A DNA stretch of 64,000 bases from Progne subis subis (Eukaryota; Chordata; Aves; Passeriformes; Hirundinidae): the NCBI GenBank assembly GCA_022316685.1, contig JAKJHU010000039.1, positions 1,364,001 to 1,428,000 on the forward strand. Reading direction: 5' to 3'. Under the pieces are notes generated by a model. It was not told the DNA's origin and ran no database searches. It saw only the letters and a list, made by a program, of their open reading frames with translations. The translations under genes and the position numbers were made by a program. Below, in pieces: positions 42,301 to 54,300 of the stretch. Position 1 is the first letter of the stretch. The number at the start of each line of letters is the position of its first letter.

Positions 42301-45300
42301 AAACAACTTCTATCTTTCCTTTTTTTCTCAGTTTTACACCTGTTTCACCCAGATTGCAATGGCTAGACTCTCACTTCCCAGCTCTCTTGAGTGCTACAGA
42401 CTGAACTGATTCTCGATCATCCCATCCTGTGAAAGAAAATGGGGAATCTTTCAACCTGATGAAATACCACAGACTGAGTAACCAGAGGACACTTTTTTGA
42501 AGCCTTCAAAACCGTTACTGTTGAGAAGCATGATCCAGACACAAACATGCAAAGTATCAGTTTCTGCTTTCAAACCTTTTTGGTTTTCTTCTGCCGAGGT
42601 GAGGGCAAATCTTTCATCCACTCCAGCTTCTCAAACTCTACATTGTCCATGTGAATCCACTCCTTCCTGGGCTTCACAGGCAGATCATCTTTGTGTGGGG
42701 AGAAAGAAATGTCAGTCTTACTTTTCAGGGGACTGATGAAGGAAATACTATTCCTTCTTTGCCAAGCTACTTGGCTTAAAGACTGTATCAAATAGAAGAT
42801 TATGTAAAATAAAAAGAAAACAATTTTCAAACTGACTGTTGTCTGATGCATAAACATCAAAGGTTTAAAGCTATTTTCATCTTTCACGAGAGCAAGAACA
42901 GGAAGTAAACAGCACTGTAATGAAATTCAGACAAGGCTAATTTAGGAGAAGTTGAACAGAAGTCAGGACACAAGTAAGGCAAAATTATCAGAACCAGTGA
43001 AGAAAAAATAATATCAGCCCTACTTTTGAGAAAAAACATCCATGGAAGAGAGTGTTAGAGAGAACATAAAATTGAAAAGTATTAATGCAGAGTCCCAAGC
43101 ACTTATTGGAACTTAAATCTTACTTAAAAGTAAGATTTTAGCCTAGATACACTGAAGGCAGAACAATATTTGTGCTTTAGTTGCATTTCTGATGCTGCTC
43201 TTCAGTATCCCTCCCTAAAGGCTTGAGGATATCAGCTTGGGAAGAAAAGATCAAAACAGCTGAAAATTTGCACAGCTTTCCAGACAGTTCAGTGGGGAAA
43301 CTGGACAGTTGAACAAGAATTTCAAAGGTGCAAGTACTAAAGGAAGAAATTACTAATTTAACTTTATAAAGAGCTTTGACTACAAGAATTTGAGAAATAA
43401 GACATTTGTGCCTGACATCACAAGAGCTGCCCTAGGAAAGAGACAGATCAGCATGTGGAAGAATCTCACAAGTGAAGACACCAGGGATATATAACCAGGA
43501 AAGGTAAGGCTTTGCTACTAGGATACTACCCCAATCCAGAATGAGATGAACTAAGAAATCTTTGCTATCTCAAAAAAAGCACACGTAAGGACAGTAACAG
43601 GCAGTCTAAGGGCATGGAAAGCATTAGCATCACTCCTGCTGGAGCAGCTCAGAACTCATCTGCATTGCAGCTATTAATCCTAGTACTCCCATCTTCTCTT
43701 GCAAGGAACAATGAGTCCCACTGAGATGCTCTTCTTTCATCTGGTCTTTTCCTCCTGATAACTGGCCTGAAACCTAACCTTTTACTTTCTTCCAATTAGC
43801 AGATAAACTTTCAAGAAGGGCACTCATCCCCTCCAGAACAAAGCTTCACCCTTATGATCAATGTGGTATTGAATCAGGCAAGGAAGCAAGCGCAGAGTTA
43901 TCTTGCTCAGCCAGAAAGCTGTTCCACAGAATTTCAGCCAAAGGCTCAGCATGCATTTTAATTGAAGCAAAGGAAAAGCATCTGAAATGTACAAAAGTGG
44001 AATGCTTGTGGGTGGTAGATGCAACATGAGAGGAAATAAAATCAGCAGAAAAACAAAATATATCGACATTTGTAATTTAACAAAATGTTTTCTCCATTAA
44101 TCATTAAATTGACAGGGTTGAGCTAATCATTCTATTAGTAAGAATATACATGTTACTAGCAGCCCTCAGTACAATGATTTTGTCAACAAGAAAAGATGGG
44201 ATATATATTTCAAGGCATCACCAGACTGTTACTGAGAAATCCCTTTACAGAAGCACAAGCTGGCAGTGTGAATGCAACATTTGCGCTGAACTTTTTCAGA
44301 CTTGGGTTATATTAAAGGCTACCACTCAATCTCTTCAATTTTTGCTTTGCTTCCCATTTTCTCTCAGTGACAGAATTAACTTTTCCATCTGATAAGGTTA
44401 CAAGTTGCTGGATAAAGGTTTCACCATCTTATTTCTAATAAACAGTAGCCTTTTATGTCATTAGAGAGGCAGGTTTGATTCTTGAGCAACCTTATTGCCT
44501 TGTGTAATCACCGGAAATTCAGCATGACCATTTCTGCTGGGCTATTCATGATGCATTTACTTCTGAGTACAAACAGATGCTAAAATTCCAATAATAAGTG
44601 CAAATGGCAAATTAATTTTTACATTTCCTATTAGCCAAGATGGGCTGCAGGCATAAACTAAGGTACTGGAAAGGCTTCCCTTGCTTTTTTAACCGTGTTT
44701 CAGCTCACCCTTTCTTTGTTGTTTCAAATATACTGGGAAAACTCTTTTTTTCTGTGCTGTCTTCTATAGGAGGAAAAAGATGCCAGCACATAATGTTTTC
44801 AAGTAAGCTGTTCCCAAGAGCATTACTATTATTACCATTACAGGCTGAACAACATACTTCTATTGCTCCCAGGAGATGAAAAGATGTCACTTGACCTGGT
44901 GCTACTTGAGCACTCAGTTGTTCTGGGACTAAAAAGAGCTAAAATTAGTCCCTTTGATTAAGATGGATATGTGGAAAAGTTAAACTTGGGGAGAAACTGC
45001 AAAAGGACTATTCAGTGAAGTGTGTTCCTCAAAAAGAGGCTGGGCTTTACTTCTCCTGCACATGTACACACACATATACACTGACAGACTCATCCCTCTC
45101 AGCAAGAAAATGGTAAATGCTTGTTATCTCTTGAAAACATCAAGCTGAAATCCCAAAGTGATTCAGAGACTTCTTTAATCAGTCTGCAGGTTACACTGGA
45201 ACACAAAGGATGCATTACAAGAGAGGATAGAGAGATGGAGAAAGGCAAAAATTGATATGAAATTGTGGGACAAGTATGTTAGGAACAAAAGTGTGGGGGA

Positions 45301-48300
45301 AATGACAACAGAAGATTAAAAATCACAACAGAGAAAAAGAAATTGCTAAAGAAAAAAATGCAGTGAGGAAAGCAACAATAAGAGCAGAAGCCTAAAGAGA
45401 AGACTGTTCCTTTCTCTGCCATGAGAATGCATGGGGTTCCTCTAGCTGCTGGAGATACAGCAGCTTTCTCCTCATACAGGCATATTTTGAGCATTAAAGG
45501 GTTCTGTCAGTAAGAGGCAATAGCTCTGCAGTGCTCCACAAAAAGCAGGATATTCCACACCCTAATACATCCCTCTCCATCCATAGCACAAAGAAAATGA
45601 CTCTATCCTGTGAAAATCCCTGGGTGGCTTCTGAGATACAAGACACAGAGTGGGGCCATCAGGAGCAGTGTCACACTAAGACATACATGCTCTACATGAG
45701 CAATTTCCCTGAAGTGAGAGTGATTGTCATCTCAGTGCTATCCTGTGAACAAATCATTAACGCTCATCTACCCAACAACCCAACACTCTTGTCCCCAACC
45801 AGTACCAGTTAAAAGAAACTATCCAGGCACCAGCTGAATCTCACTAGCACACTCTTACGTTCCTTGTTCACATGACTGAACAGAAGAGCAATGATGCCTA
45901 GTTCAACACACATTTTCCCTCCAGAGGCCTTAGAACAAACTTCAAAAAGCAAGACCTCCCAATGAACAGATCACTTCCACTACATAGTGTACCACCTTTC
46001 TAATCTGTGGAGCTCATGTAGAGATGTTCTTTTTTGAACCCAAAACACGTATTTTTAAAATATCGTGATAAAATTCAGATTTGGATCACTGCAAAGCAGC
46101 ACAACAATCCAGTGTAGACTGATGTAAACACCATACAAATCTTATATTTCTGCTCAGAAAATTAACAATATGCACTTTGTTTCTTACCCATGGTTTCTAC
46201 CTTCATACTTTCTTCCTTCCTTACATGTTCTTCCAGACCTGACTCCTGCATGGAAAGAGATGATCTTACACCATGCTGAGCCACAGGCAGAGATTCCACA
46301 AACTCCTCCGGTCTGTTCAATTCCATTTTTAATTCCTTTTTCTGGGCTTCATTGTTACCACGTTGTGATTTCAAGAAAGCAACTAAACTGGGATCTGCAA
46401 GTATTGACAAAGAGACAGACAGAGATGTGACAAAGTCTCAAAATACTTCATATGCCTATAGCTCCTGCTATTTATGTTTCAGTCTTTTCTACATGTCCTC
46501 TTTCTCTTACCAGCTGTCACTTCTCTTCAAACTGAGGCACTCCACTGCTTCATGACCTCTTGGGCACATAAAGTGGGAGTAACTGACTGATGAGAAGACA
46601 CCAGAGACAGAACTGACAAATGTCTTTCAGAGTAAAGCAAGCACAAGAATTCTATTTTCCCAGCTTACGAATAAAGATAATTGCTCCTTTTCCACTCATT
46701 GCCTCTTGAATGGGACATCTAAACAAGACTATTAAGTGTGGAGAGAATTCTGGTCTGTGGACCACTCAGTGGCATCAATCTGAACACTAGAAGAATACAC
46801 AGGACAGACACCACAAAAAGAATTACCTGATCTTTACTGAATTGCAGTAGAGCTGCAAGTCATAGCTCAGATACTGTTACAAGGTGATCTTTGCTTTGTT
46901 TTGAACTGACTCCCCCTTCCAATTATGGTCTAACAACACCCAGTAAAAAGACGCAGCCATTCTCTTCATGCCTTGAAAAGAATCATTTGGGGGGAGGTAG
47001 ATGTGTTTTGAAGGATAGATTATGTTCATATGGCCCTAGGATCATCATTTTACTTTCGGATCTGCCTACAGATATCCCACATCATTTTGGATGGAGATGA
47101 ACAGTGAGAGATTTTGCATTGTGCCTCAACAAGGTACACAAACACTCCAGTAAGCAGTGTCAGAGATATATAAAGTAGAACATAACACCTACAGTGGTTA
47201 TTTATTCTTTGGAGGACAAAGGACAGCAGTTGAGAAATGCTCTGTACCTGAGATAAGTCATCCCAAAAATGACTCCCTTGTCTCTGAAACATCTATCCCA
47301 CACTCATGATTGCTGCACGTTCTCCTCAGTAATGCAGTTTAAACTGTTCTTGGTGAATGACAGGCATTCAGCCCAGTCTCAGTATTCCTAGTTTTTCTGA
47401 ATGCAAGCAGAAATGTCACTTTCTTATACTTCACTGTAGACAGCAGGGAAAGATTATTTTCATTATTTCATCATTTCACACAGTGACAAAAGAGTCACCA
47501 ATGTCAATCTGTGCATAGTATGCCAGAAATTAAGCCTAATTCTGTCCAGAGTCTCCAAGAAGAAAACCAGCACAGCACCAACAATAAGACACTGCCCAGC
47601 ACAGAATTGCATTCCCATTCTCACACTTCACACCAGCATCTGCTTTATAATTAAGAAGTGAATTCAGGGACTGGACATGCATTTAAGACACACAAATCAG
47701 TTCACACTCCCAAATATGGAGAAAAAGTCTCCTTAATTCCCTGCTCTGTGCCTGTCCAGTTCCTAAATCCACCTGTAAGTCAGCAATTTAGTTTAGGAGT
47801 TGCTTCATCCATGTATAATTCTCTACCCATAGATATTCTGGGAATTCCAAAATTACTCCCAGTTTCTTTAAGGCCTCAAAAGACTAAAATATCTATAATT
47901 GTAATCTGCTAGCAAAAATACATTGCTTCAGAAAATGTTGTTCAAAAATACTTAAAATACATCCCATCCTTTTTAAACTCTTTAAGTATTCACTTCACTA
48001 ATATCCCAAAGGATGCAGTGGTGGGGACAAGGAGCAAAGATCACAAATCACTCACAAGAAGCAAGTCAGTAATCAGGGTATTTTTCATACACATGTCATT
48101 GTTATAAGCAGTGAAGACAAATAAAATACTCAGGTCTCTGAATGAAGGATGTATCTAAACAGTCTGGCTGCAATTATTTTGTGCACTTCCTTTGTCACCT
48201 TTCCAGTTATACTCATGCTGCTTGCAATGAAATAAAGATAATTAATACCATCTTTAAGCTGAACCCACAGAGACTTATGCATCTGAAATGCCACTCACAT

Positions 48301-51300
48301 CTAAATTCGATGCTAGAGGACCTGAAATCATGAGCATTTAAAAAATCCTTGTCTGCCACCTACATCTGTACATCTGCTCTTCCTGAGCATATAAATTCAT
48401 CAAATCAATGCCAACAAGGGTTGCAGTGACCCAGATGACACAAAGTCTTATCAAACATACCACATTCAGTGTCCTCCTCTACCTCATCACCAGCTGCCAG
48501 TGACAGGCACTCCCAGAGCACCACTGTGGACAGGGCTCCAAACCAGAGACCAGACCCCTGCCAGAATGTGCCTGTGCCCAACAGTCTGATAATTAAAACA
48601 CTTCTTCAAGAAGTCAGGGCTAATTGCAAGTTTTTCTGCTCTACAAGTATAGATTTGAACTGAAATCTCCCACATGCCCATATGTTCTCCCTATCCGGGT
48701 ACTGACAGTTCTGGCCCAAGTTTTAGGTATTTTGGAGGGGAAGACCAAGGGTTCTCTCTCACCTCAGCATTGCTATGACACTGCTTTCTTATCAGCTTCA
48801 GAGAATTACATTTTAGGACCTCAAACATTAATGTGCAACCTTGTATTTACAGTGCAAGGTAATAAAGTGCACGAATCATCTTAACCCACAGCAGAGGGGT
48901 GACGAGGAAGACAAGCCAAACCAAACCTCACTGAAAAATAAACACTTTTAATCTCTTCACACTTAGTTCTTACTCATAAGATACTGACATGACATGGAAG
49001 CAAGATTATCCACATATGGAATGAGCTGGAATTCCAAGTTCCCATCATTTACCCATGAATTTGCTAAGACTTCAGGACACCTACACATTCAATAAATTGC
49101 CTCAACTCTAGAGCTGATCCTGAGAAGCACATACCCAGCTGAGCCAGAAGCCTTGCCTGCTCCTGCAGGATCTCTTCCTCAGACATGGACTGCAGCTTCT
49201 CCAAGTTCTCTTTATGAATAGCTTGAGCTTCCTGCTCACTCTTTAGGCTTCCAAGACCCTCTCCCGTTATGAGACAAGGACGCTGAGAGGTCAAAAAGAC
49301 ATCTTTACCTATAAAAAGCAGCAGAGAAAGCAGTTAGTGATCTGTGTCTACAGCGCCATGAATCAATCTTAGTTGTGTCATTAACAGGTTTGCACAATTT
49401 CTCGTTTTTGTTTTGGTTTGGTTTTTTTTACCTTGGTAGTAAAGTTAGGCTATGAGTAAAGAAGTTGAGTTTAGCTTCAAACAAAACTAAAACATTTGTG
49501 CTTTCATCCCACGTCACAACAAACATGTTGACATCATTTCCCGCGAGCTTCTTTGGGAGCTTGAGGAGGGATGGCAGGGGAAAGGAATTATGTTTCTTTA
49601 AAGCAAAGCAACAGCACAAAAAGGTAAACTGGAGCATAATTCACAACTGATGCATCAGAGCAGTCTTCAAGCTAGTGAATACTGGATTTTTTCTCTGCCC
49701 AAGAATGTCTGAACCCACATTTGTATGTCAGTTGAACCATGACCTAGTAAATACCTGCTGAGTAAGACAGAAAATTAGCTTAGGTAAACCAGCTTCCAGA
49801 GTGATACAGGGTCAATTCCCAACACAGGCATGTTTGCTTCTAACAACATCCTGTACTCACCTTCAAGATTTAAACATATTAGAAGTTACAGCAAGGGGCA
49901 TTTTTCCTACTCTGAACAAAACTGAATCCCCTTTATCATCTGATCTAAATGCATTTTAAATGTTCATTTCATTTAACCATAGCACCAGGTAACATGCTTT
50001 GGTCAGTGTGAGACCCTCCAACTCTCCTGTAACCCACCATACAAGGACCTGACTTGGTGACTTTACTGTTTATGTTTCATTCATATGTTCCATATATTGA
50101 CTTGGACTACCCCCATGCCCCTAAACCAGACAGCCCTGAAAGCATCAAATCCCTGTTCAAACAGCAGCAATGACTCTCAACATAACACCAGGAAGATTTG
50201 ATGCCATTTCCACAGCTGTTTTGTATATTGAGCAGAAAGAGGTAAGACACGGTGACCTGGCCAAAGATTCAGTAAGCTTCCCACCACCAGCAATTAAACT
50301 AAGGGTTACAATGGACAAACACGTTGATACTACAAGAAAATAAGTTTCCCCTCTTCTCTTGCTTCTAGTGATCCTGCCACAACAGTCTGGCTGAAGAGGC
50401 CAAGCCATTTTGTAATCTCTCTGTCACGCTATTACATTTTAGAAGCATTCATGTTCAAGAGGATGACAGCTATAATGCTGCTCTATCTCCCTTTCATCTT
50501 TCTCAGACAGATTTATACTGGTCCAATTGTAACAGGACATAGAGGAAGCACAGTGTAGTGACCTGGATGGTGGATTTGTGCACACACAGCACAGCACACC
50601 AGGATGTTCTCTTATCAATTCTCTGATAGGGGGCAGGGCTAACACAAACCTTAGCCAGACGGTGATAATCTTCAAATGACATCTGGCTGCTATTTCAATG
50701 TGAAAAAGAGGGTGTCAGGGTAAAACCCAGATACAGGCTGGTCCTAAGCAAACTGGACTGTCCCAGACAATACAAATGAAAAAAAGCCTGGAGATGCTGG
50801 TAACAGTTGAACTGGCTTCATCTTTCCTTGTCACGTTGCTGTCAGACAAGTAACTGCTAGAGGTGGCACTGACTCATCAGCACTGCCTCACAGCATTCCT
50901 TATGGAGCAAAGCCACAGCTCATGGCAGCAGATCTGGTGATGGAAAACTGAGCTTTCAAACATTTCAGTGGGAGTGACAACCCACATCACAGTGGTCTCA
51001 AATGCTTTCAACACAGAACCACCCTCTTCCTAAAATTGTGGAAATTGGTGATGAAAAAATAAAAACTTTACATATAACAAACAGAAAGGAAAAGGAGGAC
51101 AAGAACCTTGAAAAATATATCTACTTCCCTGTGTGAAGCAGAAAGGAAAGCAGTGAGAAAGCTAACCCAATTTTTAAAATGCATCTTAGAATCTTCTCCT
51201 TAGAATTTTTAGTTTGCATCTCAGACCATCTTAAATTATTGCCACAACACAGACATTCCAGCTGACCTTGAGATTCCTAAACTGAGGACAACAACGCTAC

Positions 51301-54300
51301 CGCTATTTAAGAGTATGGTGCGCCGACGTTATGGTCGGCTGGATAAGTAGAACCTTCTTTACTTACCACCCCTGCTGCTGGGGAGAGGTGCCTCTCCCGC
51401 GGATCCCACAGGATCCAAGGCATCCGGAGCAGCTGATCTTACTTGCATGCACTCGGCAGCAGAGGGAGCCGTCGCTGCCTTTTCAGAAGCTCTTTTCGCT
51501 GCCATCTTCTGTGCAAAGATGCTTTTTCTCCCAGATCCCAGCTGCACCTGCAAACGGAGAAGCCACGAGTCCATTTTTTGTTCCAGAGTCTCCCTGCACA
51601 CCTGCCACTAACAAATGTATAGATCTGATCCTAAAGACACCCTCAGATCAGACTTTGGGACATGATACAGAGAGGCTGCTGGCAGTCACCTGTCCCTTTT
51701 CTGTGCATGTGATTCTTACAGTTTACTGCTATGACAGAGAGACAAAGAAATGGATGTTTTCGGCACCTAGAGAAGGAAAATGATTATTTATAAGTGAAGT
51801 CAAGCAAAGAAAATACACCTAAAATGTCACAAAACACAATGGTTTCAGCTTTCCTGCTGATTGGAAGCTTTGCATAGCTGAGTATCTTGGATTTCCGAGT
51901 ACAAATAGGGCTGTACTTCACTGTGCTCACCACATGTTTGGAACAGGCTTCTTATAAGGTGATTAGTGAGCAGCAGGGTGAAGAGATTTACACAGGAAGC
52001 ACTGGGCAAGTAGTGCTAAAATAATCCTAGCTAAATTACTGTGTTGCTTGCCTAGGTAATGGAAAGACATGGCTCTGAGCAGCCTTGCACAGGGGATGCA
52101 CAGGAAATCCAAAGGAGACTAAGCAAAAAAATCTCTTGCATGTCCCCAGTCCAGAGGAGAAACTTAAAAGGCACGTCTGAACATTGGTAGCTGCTTTGTG
52201 CGCTTCTGCAGCAGATACACAAAAACTGGCAGTTTAAAAAGTATTACTGTTGCCTTTCAAAAAAGCTGTCCTTCAAAATAAGCTACCTCCTCAGAGCAAC
52301 CACAGCTGTCAATCACATATCAATTCCCAGCATCTGACTCCCACTCAGCTAGCAGTCCTTGCTACTACAGCAACAACTGATAACAGCAACCAAGGCTTCC
52401 AGTTTTACAGCCTCAGAAAAAAAAATTGTCAAAATCAAAAATGCTGCAAAAGATAACCCGAGCAACCATACTCAAATGTTATGCCAGGAGAAATCAGGTG
52501 CAACTTCAATAAGAACCTGATGGACAAAAATGAACAGAGATTGCTCCTCAGAGAAAAACAAGCAGAACAGGATTAATTCTGTTACAGCACTGCAGATTTG
52601 ATCCACCTTAGTGAAGTTAGATGAAGAAGGCTAAACCAAGAAGACTCCAATGTTACTTAACTGCAGGGTATAGAGTAGCTACTTGATGGTAGCTTGGTAG
52701 AACTCTTCCTTAACTCAGGTGGCAATGCCACAGATATGCTGAACTAGTTCACAATCTCCAGCATACCAAACTGGTTATTTTGAGCCCTACCAAGCCCCAG
52801 GAAGCATTAGGCTTTAATGGGAGAAAGTTCAATTGTTAATGAAGGTAGCATAAAACTTCTGCTCCAAATCTTACCTCACTTTTTATCTCAGAGCGGTGAA
52901 ATGTCCTCGGAAATGGGTCTCCCGTGGGCACTGGCATGGTCACTGCTACTGCACTTGTGTCTCGTTCCTGAAGAAAAAAATTCAAACTCTGTAAAACCAT
53001 TGCAACAGTCAGACATGTTTGTATCATTTAACTGAGAGCAGGCTCAAAATCTCTCAGCTCTGTAGCTCGCATTGTCATCAGGCTCAGAACACTTTGTGCT
53101 TATTTAGGGAAAAAGTGAGGCTATTTTCCAAAATACTGGGCTGCCAAACTCCATATATCACTCAAAGAATCAGATAAAGGAAAACCCAGGCCAGTGCAAA
53201 ACAAGGAGAACACCCCCAAGAGTCCAGAAACTCACCTAAATCCACACTACCGCACATGTCTGCATGCAATCAGTGTTATCTGTAGGCAGTCAGGGCTGGA
53301 AGGCAGATCTGAATCTATATTTAACTGAGAGCAAAAACACACCCAAAGAGCTTTTTTCTTTCAAGGTGCTCCAAGACACTGCTCTACAGCACTGCTTCAT
53401 TACACTGTAGAAATAAAAAGCAGCCACAGAACCCTTCATCCCTGCTTAGTTCACAGCATTCAAATAAACAAACACTAGATCATCACACAAAAAAGAGACA
53501 TACAATAATTTTGCTGAAGACTGCTGTAATGTGTCGATCATGACTCTCCAATCTTTCCTCTGGATCTTCATCCTCAAAGTGGACACTAGCACTTTTGATC
53601 TTGGACTTTTTTGGAGGAGCTGGAGTTAGAGCTGGGAGAGTATCAGGAAAACCTAAAGAGGGGAGGCAATAATAAGGAAAAAAAAAAAGCAGTCAAGTTA
53701 TTGCTGTATAACCACTGTGCAATAGCTACCAGACCAAGACCTCTTAACAGTACCTTTTATTCCTCTGATGAGAAATAAAGATAAGGAAGCAATAAGACAA
53801 TTAAGAGTCCCCTGTCTCTAACTTGAAGTGTGTAGTGGAGAGAAACATACTTGAAGATTCTATTAATGTAATGGCACAAGATATTTACAAAGAGTTCCAT
53901 AAGCAGGAAAGGGTACTGAGGTCTGACTGCAAGTATTAAGGGAAGAAGCAAGGCTGTACAGAAACAAATATTGTCCTTGCAGGTTGTGTTGAGGCATACA
54001 AAAAGCACATTTCCACTGCTAACTGTTTAAAGTAAGAGATTTGTGTCATCATGAACAAATTCCTTTCCACCTGCTATGAACAGATTGCATTGTTGGAACA
54101 AAGTTTTTTTGCATTTATACCTGGAACAAAGTACTGCAAGATTTATATTGTTGCTTTTAAAAAAGCACCTCATGCTTCTGAGATCAAGCACAGGACAAAA
54201 GTGTTACAGCTACTCTTGATGGAGAAAACAAAAGCAAGCCAGACCTTCTGGCTGAAAACTGGAACTGCTAGGAGAGGTAAATCTCAAAGACATTGGGTCT

